Source of the DNA: Halobellus rarus
GTDB lineage: Archaea > Halobacteriota > Halobacteria > Halobacteriales > Haloferacaceae
Direction: 5' to 3'
Length of the DNA: 64,000 bases
NCBI RefSeq assembly: GCF_024494595.1
Contig: NZ_JANHDI010000010.1
Coordinates: 124,001 to 188,000 of the forward strand
This document shows positions 1 through 7,871 of this stretch, one piece after another. The position numbers were made by a program, and so were the translations under genes. The first letter of the stretch is position 1; each line of letters begins with the position of its first letter. Under the pieces are notes generated by a model. The model had not been told where the DNA came from. It did not search any database and saw only the letters and a list, made by a program, of their open reading frames with translations.

Positions 1-81
1 GACGTCGCCGCCGAACCGTTCGGAGAGACCCCCGAGCGGGAGGCCGTCCGCGACCCGCCGAGCGTCCCGGTTCGCGTCCAT
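1..81 (-). CDS. N-terminal fragment of an unidentified protein, cut by window edge
   Basis: Reading the minus strand from the ATG at 81 gives 27 codons, open to the window edge, beginning MDANRDARRVADGLPLGG. Third positions are nearly all G or C, as expected for a haloarchaeal gene. A TATA-like box lies about 50 nt upstream on the same strand, so a transcript with a short leader is likely. Too little is present to name a family. A second minus-strand frame starting at ATG 298 is also open to the edge, but it runs through the TATA box and its composition is less convincing. Confidence 0.5.
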   Translation of the reverse strand, partial: MDANRDARRVADGLPLGGLSERFGGDV

Positions 82-130
82 ACGACTACCAAGCGGTCAC
101 GTCGTTTACCGATTGGGGCGACGGCACTGA

Positions 131-140
131 GATTTATATA
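131..140 (-). promoter_or_regulatory. TATA box for the leftmost minus-strand gene
   Basis: On the minus strand this reads TATATAAATC, a good haloarchaeal TATA element in otherwise GC-rich DNA. Transcription would begin near 105-110, about 25 nt before the ATG at 81. Confidence 0.5.
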
Positions 141-359
141 CGAACGCGGGGCCAGAGGCCCCGTGACGTAGGAGTAGTTCCGCGTCGGGCAGCGGGTGTT
201 CGGCACGTCGACGCGGGAAGCGGCGACGACGCGGTCGCCCTCGCAGGAGCCGACGGCGCCGGTGAGGACGTCGTCGTGGGGAGTCGAGGGCGTCGCCATC
301 GTCGCGAGCGGGGTGCCGACTGTTCGCCAACCCGTCGGATGGCGCGAGGAGCGCCGTCT

Positions 360-2159
360 TCACTCCGCCGAGAGCAACTCGTCCATCCGGTCGAGGTACT
401 CGTCGTAGACGGAGATGGCGGACTCGATCGGTTCCGAGGAGGTCATATCGACGCCGGCGGCCTCGAGGACGTCGATCGGGTACTCCGAGCCGCCGAGCGC
501 CAGCGCCTCGCGGTAGGCCGTCGCGGCGTCATCGCCCTCTTCCAGGATCTGCTCGACGATCGCGACGGCGGCGGAGATGCCCGTCGCGTACTGGTAGACG
601 TAGTAGTTGTAGTAGAAGTGGGGGATCCGCATCCACTCGCGGTCGATTCGGTCGTCGAGTTCGGCCGGCGCGTAAAACTCCGACTTCAGGCCGCGGTACT
701 CCTCGTCGAACCGGTCGGGGGTGAGCGCGCCGTCGGCCTCCGCGATCTCGTGGATCCGGAGCTCGAAGTCCGCGAACATCGCCTGTCGGAACAGCGTCTG
801 CCGGAAGCGTTCGAGGTACTCGTCGAGCACGTGCATCCGGAGTTCGTCGTCCTCGACGGTCTCGAGGAGGTGATGCGTCAGGAGCGTCTCGTTGACCGTC
901 GAAGCCACCTCCGCGACGAAGATTGTGTAGTCCGCGTAGTGCCAGGGCTGTGCGTCTTTCGCGAGCTCGGAGTGCAGCGAGTGTCCGAGTTCGTGTGCCA
1001 GCGTGAACATCGAGGCGATGTCGTCCTGGTAGTTCATCAGGACGAACGGCTGGGTGTCGTAGGTGCCCGCGGAGAACGCCCCCGAGCGCTTGCCGCGGTT
1101 CTCGTAGACGTCGACCCAGCGCGATTCCAACCCCTCGGCGACGCGCTCCTGGTAGGCCTCGCCGAGCGGTGCGACCGAGTCCACGATGAACTCCGTCGCC
1201 TCCTCGTAACTGACGTCCAGTCCCTCGTTGCCGGTCATCGACATATACAGGTCCCACATCCGAAGGTCGTCGACGCCGAGCGCCTCCCGTTTCAACTCGG
1301 CGTGTCGGTGGAGGCTGTCGAGGTTCTCGTGCACCGTCTCGATCAGCGTGTCGTACACCTCGTCCGGGACGTTGGGGCCGTCGAGCGCCGCCTCTCGTGC
1401 GGTCTCGTAGCGCCGCGCGCGGGCGTACTTGACGTCCTTGCGGACGCTGCTCTTCAGCGAGGTCCCCACGGTGTTGCGGACCTCCCCCCACTCGTCGTAG
1501 AACCCCTCGTAGACCTCCCGCCGGAACGCGCGGTCGGGGTGCTTCTGGAGCTTCGTGAAGTTCCCCTGCGTGATCTCCACGGGCTCGCCGTCGGGGTGCT
1601 CGACCGTCGGGAACGTCATATCTGCGTTCGAGAGCATCCCGAAGATGTCGGAGGACGCGCCCGCGACCTCGCCGAGTTCAGCCAGCAGTTCCTCGATCTC
1701 CGCCGATCGGGTGTGGGGTTTCGTCCGCAGGACGTCGTCGAAGTAGTGCTCGTACTCGGCGAGTGCGGGTTCTCGATCGACGAACGACTCGACGTCGGAC
1801 TCGTCGAGCCGCTGGAGCTCCGGTTCGAGGAAGCTCACCGCCGACTGCGTCGCCGAAGAGAGGGATTCGGCCTTCGCGCTCATCGCCTGATACTCCTGGT
1901 TCCGCGTGTCCTCGGCGCTCCGCAGGTTGGCGTAACTGACGACCTTCGAGACCTCGCGGAGGAGTTCCTCCCGCAGTTCGAGCAGTTCCAGAAGCGTCTC
2001 TGGGCTCTCGGCCGCCCGTCCCTCGTAGGCCCGCAGGTCGTCGACGCGGTCCGTGACCGATTCGTAGGCCGCCTCCCAGGCGTCGTCGTCCGGGTAGATG
2101 CTCGTGAGGTCCCACTTGTCCTCGGTATCTATCTCGCTCCGTTCGGGAACCCGACTCAT
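360..2159 (-). CDS. pepF: Oligoendopeptidase F (M3 family zinc metallopeptidase)
   Basis: A cytoplasmic zinc peptidase of about 599 residues that cleaves short peptides. The M3 zinc site is seen as HELGH near residue 386, in the context FTLAHELGHSLHSEL, with the third-ligand region VAEVASTVNE about 30 residues later. The PepF-type N-terminal helical domain and the closing aromatic-rich stretch (HFYYNYYVYQYATG) are both present, and the length is typical of the family. I start at ATG 2159. A longer version from GTG 2198 would put the start inside the probable promoter. It is transcribed away from the neighbouring S6e cluster. Identity is firm; the preferred peptides are not known. Confidence 0.93.
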   Translation of the reverse strand: MSRVPERSEIDTEDKWDLTSIYPDDDAWEAAYESVTDRVDDLRAYEGRAAESPETLLELLELREELLREVSKVVSYANLRSAEDTRNQEYQAMSAKAESLSSATQSAVSFLEPELQRLDESDVESFVDREPALAEYEHYFDDVLRTKPHTRSAEIEELLAELGEVAGASSDIFGMLSNADMTFPTVEHPDGEPVEITQGNFTKLQKHPDRAFRREVYEGFYDEWGEVRNTVGTSLKSSVRKDVKYARARRYETAREAALDGPNVPDEVYDTLIETVHENLDSLHRHAELKREALGVDDLRMWDLYMSMTGNEGLDVSYEEATEFIVDSVAPLGEAYQERVAEGLESRWVDVYENRGKRSGAFSAGTYDTQPFVLMNYQDDIASMFTLAHELGHSLHSELAKDAQPWHYADYTIFVAEVASTVNETLLTHHLLETVEDDELRMHVLDEYLERFRQTLFRQAMFADFELRIHEIAEADGALTPDRFDEEYRGLKSEFYAPAELDDRIDREWMRIPHFYYNYYVYQYATGISAAVAIVEQILEEGDDAATAYREALALGGSEYPIDVLEAAGVDMTSSEPIESAISVYDEYLDRMDELLSAE

Positions 2160-2257
2160 ACCGGGGAAAGCGGTGGCGTCGTGGTAAGACTTACTCACCC
2201 GGCGGAACCCGCGTCCGTGAGGGGACTCGAACGGCAGACAAGCGGCGGTCGTCCGGG

Positions 2258-2686
2258 TTACTCCCGAAGCGAGGAGGCGATATCGCGGAGCGACTGGTCC
2301 GGACGCGCGGGGACGTCGTAGACGACTCGTTCGCCGGGTTCGCGGAGGCCGTAACAGAACCCCGGATCGAGTTCGTCGAGTTCGACCGCGTCGCCGGGGT
2401 CACGGTCGTGATCGGCACACCACGCAACGAGTCGGTTCTCGCCCTCTCGCGGCTCGCGCGCCAGGCGCTCGTTGTCGTACGCGCCGCGGACGAGCAGGCC
2501 CGTCGAATCGGAAACGACTCGCGCGTGGGTGGTTGCGCCGTCGAGAAGCAGTCGGACGATGTCGCCTTCGTCGACGGAGGCGTCGTCGGGGAGGCGGAGA
2601 CACGGGCGCCTGGTGCCGCCGCTGCGTGCGATGGTGGCCCGCAGTCCCGTCACCGAGGCGTGATCGCTCGGGATCCGTTCGGACAC
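2258..2686 (-). CDS. Conserved haloarchaeal protein (DUF7112-like)
   Basis: 142 residues, soluble, very acidic, with no catalytic motif I recognise. Features are an early TIARSGGTRRPCLRL stretch followed by a predicted beta-rich barrel-like region and FCYGLREPGERVVYDV near the end. It resembles what I remember as the haloarchaeal DUF7112 family, but that assignment is from memory. It lies 6 nt downstream of the S6e gene on the same strand and is probably co-transcribed with it, which hints at a role tied to translation; that is inference only. Confidence 0.75.
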   Translation of the reverse strand: MSERIPSDHASVTGLRATIARSGGTRRPCLRLPDDASVDEGDIVRLLLDGATTHARVVSDSTGLLVRGAYDNERLAREPREGENRLVAWCADHDRDPGDAVELDELDPGFCYGLREPGERVVYDVPARPDQSLRDIASSLRE

Positions 2687-2692
2687 GAGCGG

Positions 2693-3127
2693 TTACTCGT
2701 CGTCGGCGTCGGCTTCCTCGTCGTCCTCGGCGTCGGCTTCCTCGTCGTCGGCTTCTTCAGCTTCGTCCTCGTCGTCGCCGATCGTCCCGTCGACGACCGC
2801 GGCGTTCACCTGAGCGGTCTCGTCGGAGAGCTGTCGGCCGCGCACGGTGACTCGCTTCCGCTCGCCGTCGCGGGACGGTTTGTACCCCACGCCGCCTTCG
2901 AGGAGGAGTTCCTTCAGATTCGAGCCGGCGACGTCTTTGCGCATCGGTCGGCCCGCCTCGTCGGAGCCGCCGGTGAGTTCCAGCGTGTGTCCGTCGAGAC
3001 CGACGGCACCGCCGTCGACCTCGTCGCCGAGTTCGCGACCGATGAATCGGTTCGCGTCCTGTCCGTCGACCTCGAACTGCTCTGTGTGTCCGGTCTCGTC
3101 GGAGACGACGACCTTGAATTCAGCCAT
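2693..3127 (-). CDS. rps6e: 30S ribosomal protein S6e
   Basis: A 144-residue small-subunit ribosomal protein. It begins [20 protein letters not shown] and carries the S6e hallmarks [28 protein letters not shown] and the [17 protein letters not shown] basic segment. Archaeal S6e lacks the long eukaryotic C-terminal phosphorylated helix; here the C-terminus is instead a low-complexity Asp/Glu/Ala tail of about 30 residues, as in other halophiles. The ATG at 3127 lies about 25 nt after a TATA element, so the message is probably leaderless. The same-strand gene follows after 6 nt. Confidence 0.96.
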   Translation of the reverse strand: MAEFKVVVSDETGHTEQFEVDGQDANRFIGRELGDEVDGGAVGLDGHTLELTGGSDEAGRPMRKDVAGSNLKELLLEGGVGYKPSRDGERKRVTVRGRQLSDETAQVNAAVVDGTIGDDEDEAEEADDEEADAEDDEEADADDE

Positions 3128-3148
3128 AGACGGGAGGAGACGGCCGCC

Positions 3149-3158
3149 GATAAAAAGT
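3149..3158 (-). promoter_or_regulatory. TATA box for rps6e
   Basis: The minus strand reads ACTTTTTATC, centred about 27 nt before the ATG at 3127. The spacing fits a leaderless haloarchaeal transcript. Confidence 0.5.
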
Positions 3159-3246
3159 ACGTCGAAAGCGACTCCCGCTCGAACGGCGTCGCAGGCGGAC
3201 GACCGGGACATTCGAGACGCGAGCGACAGCGACGCTCGGAGCCCGG

Positions 3247-4350
3247 TCAGTCGGCGGATTCGAACCCGTCCTCCCAGCGGAACCGCCCGTTGCGCTGGAC
3301 GACTTCGCCGTCGATTTCGAGCCGGGAATCCTCGCTCACGTCGGTGATGAGGTCGACGTGGACGGCCGAGTCGTTTCCCGATTCGCCGTCGGGCAGACAG
3401 GCGTCGTAGGCCCGCCCGAACGCGAGGTGGACGGTGTCGCCCATCTTCTCGTCGAAGAGGATGTTGTCGGTGATCCGATCGATCCCGCGGTTCATTCCGA
3501 TACCGAGTTCCCCGAGTCGACGCGCCCCCTCGTCGGTATCCAGCAGATCCGAGAGGGTGTCTTCGCCCGCGGCGGCGCTGAAGTCGACGACTCGGCCAGC
3601 CTCGAACCGGAGCCACACGTCGCGGACGCGGGCACCGGAGATGGTCATCGGGACGTCGAAGACGACCTCGCCCTCCGTATCGTACGGCGCGGTGAACACC
3701 TCTCCGGAGGGGAGGTTGTGGGAGTCGTAGGCGACGGAGGCCGCGGAGTTGACCGCGGTTCGGCCCTCGATCGACATCGTCAGGTCCGTATCGGCGCTCA
3801 CCAGTCTCACCTCGCTCCCGTCGTCGAGAACCGACTTCAACTGTGCCATCTCCTCGGCGAGGGACTCCCAGTCGCGGAGGATCGCACCGTAGGCGAACTC
3901 TCGATAGGCCTCGTAGGACATCCCGGCCTGCTGAGCGAGCGAGCGCGTCGGGTGGACGGTCGACACCCAGTCGGTCTCCATTCGCGCCTCCTTGATCGGC
4001 TGTCTCGCCCGCGCGGCGGCCTGTCGCGTCTCACCGTCGACGTCCGCGGTCGCGAACGTGTTGCGGCCGCCGCCGAGAAAGAGGACGGCGTCGGCGTTCT
4101 CGTACAGCGCGAGTTCGTGGCCGGGTGCCTCGTCGAACTCGCCCGCGTGTGCGCGGAGGTACGCGCGGGAAACCTCGTCGGAGGCGTACGTGGTGACGAC
4201 GTTCGCACCGCGTTCGCCCAGCGCCTCGGCGACGGCGACGGCGAGGTCGTGCGCGCCTTCGGCGACGCTGACGACGACGTCGTCGCCCGATTCGATGCGC
4301 GCGCTCCAGTCGACGAGCGTCTCGGCGTGCTCGCGGATGCGTTGATCCAT
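3247..4350 (-). CDS. M29 family aminopeptidase (aminopeptidase T type)
   Basis: A 367-residue cytoplasmic metal-dependent exopeptidase. Family signatures in order are [20 protein letters not shown] near residue 210 (the conserved N-x-P-x-G-E metal-ligand motif), [23 protein letters not shown] and the closing HVDLI. Length and motif order match thermophilic M29 enzymes. The start at ATG 4350 is supported by an A/T-rich TATA element at 4371-4387, shared back to back with the ATP-grasp gene on the other strand. It probably acts in peptide turnover, like the nearby PepF. Confidence 0.9.
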   Translation of the reverse strand: MDQRIREHAETLVDWSARIESGDDVVVSVAEGAHDLAVAVAEALGERGANVVTTYASDEVSRAYLRAHAGEFDEAPGHELALYENADAVLFLGGGRNTFATADVDGETRQAAARARQPIKEARMETDWVSTVHPTRSLAQQAGMSYEAYREFAYGAILRDWESLAEEMAQLKSVLDDGSEVRLVSADTDLTMSIEGRTAVNSAASVAYDSHNLPSGEVFTAPYDTEGEVVFDVPMTISGARVRDVWLRFEAGRVVDFSAAAGEDTLSDLLDTDEGARRLGELGIGMNRGIDRITDNILFDEKMGDTVHLAFGRAYDACLPDGESGNDSAVHVDLITDVSEDSRLEIDGEVVQRNGRFRWEDGFESAD

Positions 4351-4370
4351 ACGTCCCCTCCGTCGCCGCG

Positions 4371-4387
4371 GTCAAAAACGCTTATCG
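4371..4387. promoter_or_regulatory. Divergent promoter between aminopeptidase and ATP-grasp genes
   Basis: This short A/T-rich patch in GC-rich DNA contains CTTATC on the plus strand, 25 nt before GTG 4411, and GTTTTTGAC on the minus strand, about 25 nt before ATG 4350. Both genes would have leaderless transcripts. Confidence 0.45.
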
Positions 4388-4410
4388 CCCGACGCGGCCG
4401 AGCGGCGAGC

Positions 4411-5298
4411 GTGACGTCCATCGCGCTGGCGACCGCCGCCGACCTGCCCGACCTCGTCGACGACGACGCGTCGTTTGTGACTGCCCTCCGGGACCGCGGT
4501 GCGACCGCGACCCCGGTCGTCTGGTCCGACGAGTCGGTCGCGTGGGACGACTTCGACGCGGTCCTCGTCAGGTCGGTCTGGGACTACTACCGCCGGCCCG
4601 ACGAGTTCGCGGCGTGGGTCGATCGCGTCGACGCGGCGTCGCCGACGGTGCTGAACGCGCCCGGGACGCTGCAGTGGAACCGACACAAGTTCTATTTGCG
4701 GGACCTGGAAGACCGCGGCGTCGACACGCTCCCGACGGAGTACGTCGAACGAGGAGCAGCGATAGCCCTTCCAGACATCTTCGCCCGGCGGAGCTGGGAC
4801 GAACTCGTCGTCAAGCCCGCCGTGAGTGCGGGCGCGTTCGAGACGCGGCGGATCGGGCGCGAGGACGCCGCGGACGAACAGCCGTGGTTCGACGGCCTCG
4901 CCGCCGACCGCGACGTCCTCGTCCAGGAGTTCGCCGACGGCATCACGGCGGGCGAGTGGTCGCTCGTGTTCTTCGATGGGAGCTACAGCCACGCCGTCGT
5001 CAAGCGCCCCGAGGCGGGCGACTTCCGAGTCCAGGAGGACCACGGCGGCAGCGTCGCGGCCGAGAGGCCGACCGAGTCGCTCCGGAAGCGAGCGCGCGAG
5101 GTGGTCGACGCCGTGACGGCCGAGCGGGGCGGCGACGTACCGCTGTACGCCCGCGTCGACGGGATCGAGCGGGACGGCGGTGGAGACGGGGTCGGGTTCC
5201 AACTGCTCGAAGTCGAACTCATCGAACCGGAGCTGTTCTTCCGGGTCGACGCCGACGCCGGCGGACGGCTTGCAGACGCCCTGCTCGACCGTCTGTAG
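4411..5298 (+). CDS. ATP-grasp (RimK/glutathione-synthetase-like) ligase
   Basis: A 295-residue protein with GTG start, chosen because it sits 25 nt after a TATA element and its sequence (MTSIALATAADLPDLVDDD) matches the family's usual N-terminus. The N-terminal domain carries VRSVWDYYRRPDEF and NAPGTLQWNRHKFYL, typical of this ATP-grasp subfamily. The ATP-binding lysine region is DELVVKPAVSAGAFET. The C-terminal metal-binding segment includes ARVDG and LLEVELIEPELFF. It probably joins a carboxylate to an amine or thiol with ATP; the substrates are unknown. It stands alone, with 6-phosphogluconate dehydrogenase 79 nt downstream. Confidence 0.85.
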   Translation: MTSIALATAADLPDLVDDDASFVTALRDRGATATPVVWSDESVAWDDFDAVLVRSVWDYYRRPDEFAAWVDRVDAASPTVLNAPGTLQWNRHKFYLRDLEDRGVDTLPTEYVERGAAIALPDIFARRSWDELVVKPAVSAGAFETRRIGREDAADEQPWFDGLAADRDVLVQEFADGITAGEWSLVFFDGSYSHAVVKRPEAGDFRVQEDHGGSVAAERPTESLRKRAREVVDAVTAERGGDVPLYARVDGIERDGGGDGVGFQLLEVELIEPELFFRVDADAGGRLADALLDRL

Positions 5299-5377
5299 TC
5301 GTCGGTTTCGTCGGCGGGGTATCGGCTCCCCTCCCGAAACCGCAACCACTACCACCTCCCGAAGAGCAGCCGTTGGT

Positions 5378-6280
5378 ATGCAACTGGGCGTCATCGGCCT
5401 CGGCCGGATGGGACAGATCGTCGTCGATCGCGTGCTCGACGCGGGGCACGACGTCGTAGCGTTCGACCTCGACGCGGAGGCGGTCGCGACCGCCGCCGAC
5501 GCGGGGGCGACGCCGGCGGAGGACTTAGACGACCTCACCGACCGCCTCGGCGAGGAGAAGCGAATATGGCTGATGGTCCCTGCCGGCGAGGCCGTCGACG
5601 CGACGCTGGACGAACTCGAACCGCGTCTCACCGCCGACGACGTCGTCGTCGACGGCGGTAACTCCAACTTCCACGACTCGGTCCGGCGGGCCGAGTCGAC
5701 GGTCGCCGCGTACCTCGACTGCGGCACCTCCGGCGGTCCCGCTGGAGCCGAACTCGGCTTCTCGCTGATGATCGGCGGCCCCGAGTGGGCTTACGAAGCG
5801 ATGGCGCCCGTCTTCGACGCCGTCGCCACGGGGCCGGCGGGCCACGACCGGATGGGTCCGAGCGGATCCGGCCACTACGTGAAGATGGTCCACAACGGCG
5901 TCGAGTACGCGCTGATGCAGGCCTACGGCGAGGGCTTCGAGCTGCTCGCGAACGGCCGCTACGACCTCGATCTGGAAGCGGTCGCCCGCACGTGGAACAA
6001 CGGCGCTGTCATCCGCTCGTGGCTGCTCGAACTCTGCGAGGAGGCGTTCCGTGAGGAGGGCAACGACCTCGGCGACGTCGCCGACCACGTGTCGGGCGGT
6101 TCGACCGGCACTTGGACCGTCCAAGAGGCGCTCGAACAGGAGGTTCCGGTGCCGCTCATCTACCAGGCGCTCGCGGAGCGCTTCGGCAGCCGTGCCGACG
6201 ACGGCCGCTTCGGTCGTCGGCTGGCGAACCGCCTGCGCTACGGCTTCGGCCGTCACGAGGTCCAGCGGCGCGAGGAGTAG
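5378..6280 (+). CDS. gnd: 6-phosphogluconate dehydrogenase, decarboxylating (short archaeal type)
   Basis: A 300-residue enzyme oxidising 6-phosphogluconate to ribulose 5-phosphate and CO2, for the oxidative pentose phosphate route that haloarchaea use. The N-terminal Rossmann motif is GVIGLGRMGQ. Substrate-binding signatures are VVVDGGNSNFHDS, DCGTSGGPAGAELGFSLMIGG and HYVKMVHNGVEYALMQAYGEG, where the K and N are the catalytic pair. The short form of about 300 residues is usual in haloarchaea, compared with about 470 in E. coli. The start is ATG 5378, giving an intact GxGxxG immediately. Confidence 0.95.
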   Translation: MQLGVIGLGRMGQIVVDRVLDAGHDVVAFDLDAEAVATAADAGATPAEDLDDLTDRLGEEKRIWLMVPAGEAVDATLDELEPRLTADDVVVDGGNSNFHDSVRRAESTVAAYLDCGTSGGPAGAELGFSLMIGGPEWAYEAMAPVFDAVATGPAGHDRMGPSGSGHYVKMVHNGVEYALMQAYGEGFELLANGRYDLDLEAVARTWNNGAVIRSWLLELCEEAFREEGNDLGDVADHVSGGSTGTWTVQEALEQEVPVPLIYQALAERFGSRADDGRFGRRLANRLRYGFGRHEVQRREE

Positions 6281-6330
6281 ACGGACCTCGTCGGCGGCGA
6301 TTACTGAACAACCGCAACGGGCGGGACTGG

Positions 6331-6432
6331 AAGGGGCCGCGAGGCTCGGCGAGCGAGACGACGCAAGCACCGGAGCGAACGGAGTGAGCGAGGAGCACAG
6401 CGAGTCGCAGCCGTCGAGCCTCGCGGGGGCTT
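6331..6432. repeat. Structured intergenic repeat with long inverted-repeat ends
   Basis: The gnd-ferredoxin gap holds AAGGGGCCGCGAGGCTCG (6331-6348) and its near-complement CGAGCCTCGCGGGGGCTT (6415-6432). Twelve central pairs are perfect and more pair with mismatches. Between the arms is a purine-rich run with the recurring haloarchaeal string GAGCGAACGGAGTGAGCGA. If transcribed it would fold into a long hairpin with a large loop. It may be a non-coding RNA or a mobile intergenic repeat; no coding frame here looks real. Confidence 0.5.
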
Positions 6433-6534
6433 CCGAAGTCGTCCCGATCCAACCAGTCGGCGCAGTTTCACGGAGAGATCCGTATCGCCGAGGCAATCAC
6501 AATTTCCTTAACCCCCGACTCCGTAGCCGCCGAT

Positions 6535-7122
6535 ATGGTCGAAATCAACCTCGTGGGGCTGGGTCTCGGGGTGACCCTGACGCTCCTCGCGGTGTCGCTG
6601 CACTACGCGCGTGGCACCGGGTGGTCCCCCACCGGAGACATCTCCCAGGAGGTGCTCGAACAGCGGGCGAGCGCCGTGCCGGAGACCGACTTCCCCGAAC
6701 CGATGAACCGCTCCATCGGCGGCGGTGCCGCTCCCGCGGGGGCGGTCGCCGGCGGCGAGGAGGGCGCAGAACTCGAAGAGGGCGGCGAGACCGACGAGTC
6801 GAGTCCCGCCGACATCCCCGAGGACGAGATCGAGTACTTCGAGGTCGAGTTCGTCAAGCAGGGCGAGACGATCGAACTCGCGAACAACGAGACGGTACTC
6901 GAACAGGGCGAAGAGGAGGGCTGGGATCTCCCGTACGCCTGCCGGCAGGGGCAGTGCGTTTCCTGTGCCGGGCAGATCACCTCCGGCGGCAACTCCGAGG
7001 ACTACGTCGTCCACGACAATCAACAGATGCTCGACGACGGTGAACTCGACGAGGGCTACACGCTCACCTGCGTCGCCTACCCCCGCGCGGACTTCACGAT
7101 CGAGACGGGCGAAGCGCCCTGA
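6535..7122 (+). CDS. 2Fe-2S ferredoxin with N-terminal membrane anchor
   Basis: A 195-residue electron carrier. Residues about 4-25 form one hydrophobic helix (NLVGLGLGVTLTLLAVSLHY), followed by a Gly/Ala/Glu-rich linker and a plant-type ferredoxin domain from about residue 100. The cluster ligands are C-x4-C-x2-C (ACRQGQCVSCAG) with the fourth Cys in LTCVAYP. Unlike the soluble halophilic ferredoxin, this one is tethered to the membrane, so it probably passes electrons to a membrane partner. It starts at ATG 6535 and stands alone just upstream of tRNA-Arg. Confidence 0.9.
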   Translation: MVEINLVGLGLGVTLTLLAVSLHYARGTGWSPTGDISQEVLEQRASAVPETDFPEPMNRSIGGGAAPAGAVAGGEEGAELEEGGETDESSPADIPEDEIEYFEVEFVKQGETIELANNETVLEQGEEEGWDLPYACRQGQCVSCAGQITSGGNSEDYVVHDNQQMLDDGELDEGYTLTCVAYPRADFTIETGEAP

Positions 7123-7192
7123 GACCATCGGTTTTTCGACGTTCCTTCCCGTTCACAACGGTTAAATCACCGGCAGGTCTACCTCGGTCCGA

Positions 7193-7265
7193 GGGCCCGT
7201 AGCTCAGTGGACAGAGTCCCTGGTTCCGGACCAGGATGTCGCGGGTTCAAATCCCGTCGGGTCCG
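7193..7265 (+). tRNA. tRNA-Arg (anticodon CCG)
   Basis: A full cloverleaf of 73 nt. The acceptor stem GGGCCCG pairs with CGGGTCC (one G-T pair) with discriminator G. The D arm is GCTC/GAGT. The anticodon stem CCTGG/CCAGG encloses the loop TTCCGGA, with CCG at 7226-7228, which reads CGG (Arg). The T arm has the GGTTCAAATCC core. No intron and no encoded CCA. The last 14 nt plus 4 flanking nt are repeated 77 bp downstream. Confidence 0.95.
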
Positions 7266-7346
7266 TTCGGCCTCGCTTCGCTCGTCCTCACTCCCCCGAC
7301 GACCTCCCACTCGCCCGGCTCGTGGGAGTCCCGTCGGGTCCGTTCG
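7252..7346 (+). repeat. 18-bp duplication of the tRNA-Arg 3' end (att-like scar)
   Basis: TCCCGTCGGGTCCGTTCG occurs at 7252-7269 (tRNA 3' end plus 4 nt) and again, perfectly, at 7329-7346. The 59 nt between hold a 7-bp hairpin (CTCCCAC at 7304-7310, GTGGGAG at 7322-7328). A copied tRNA 3' end is the classic mark left by site-specific integration at a tRNA gene, but the space between is too short to hold an integrase, so this would be a relic. Confidence 0.6.
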
Positions 7347-7414
7347 ATCTTCGGCGTCACGCCAGTCCCGGTCAATGCGGGAACGTATATGTCCTCTCGA
7401 AACCGATTTTGGGT

Positions 7415-7864
7415 ATGTCCCTCCGAAAGCGGGGCGAAACGGCGCTCTGGAGTCGCCACTCGAATCCGAAAAGCGGTTGGACGCGCGTCCCCACCGGCCC
7501 GATTCTCGTCTACGCGCTCTATCGTCGCGACTGGCGACTGCTGCTCGCCGCGCTCGTCTGGACGGTCCTCAATCCGGTCCTGTTCGGTCCGCCGGAGACC
7601 GACGACGCGTGGATGACCCGGGCGGTCCTGGCGGAGCAGTGGTGGATCCGCGAGGAGGAGCGCTCGACCGTCGGCCTCGACTACCCGAACGTCTGCAACG
7701 CCGTCGGCGCGCTCGGCTTCTGCTACGCGCTGTACGCCGCGTATCGACGGCGGCCCGTCGGGGCCGCCGTCGGGACCGTCGCCTCGATCGGGCTGAAGTT
7801 CTGGTGGCTTCGCGTGCTGGTCGGACGGTACGACGCTGCAACGGAAGCGGCCGAGCGGCGATGA
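7415..7864 (+). CDS. Conserved haloarchaeal membrane protein (DUF6653-like)
   Basis: 149 residues with about three hydrophobic helices: LLLAALVWTVLNPVLF near residues 40-55, AVGALGFCYALYAAY, and AVGTVASIGLKFWWLRVLV near the C-terminus. It matches my memory of the DUF6653 family (helix with the NPVLF core, then PPETDDAWMTRAVLAE); the function is unknown. Start at ATG 7415; a TATATG patch at 7386-7391 gives a suitable promoter. It ends 7 nt before the convergent histidine kinase gene. Confidence 0.75.
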   Translation: MSLRKRGETALWSRHSNPKSGWTRVPTGPILVYALYRRDWRLLLAALVWTVLNPVLFGPPETDDAWMTRAVLAEQWWIREEERSTVGLDYPNVCNAVGALGFCYALYAAYRRRPVGAAVGTVASIGLKFWWLRVLVGRYDAATEAAERR

Positions 7865-7871
7865 GGGCTGA

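Noticed and set aside
276-2321. 681-codon plus-strand frame
   Set aside because: It is antisense to oligoendopeptidase F, which has HELGH and full family structure; the frame is Arg/Val-rich and stays open only because of high GC.
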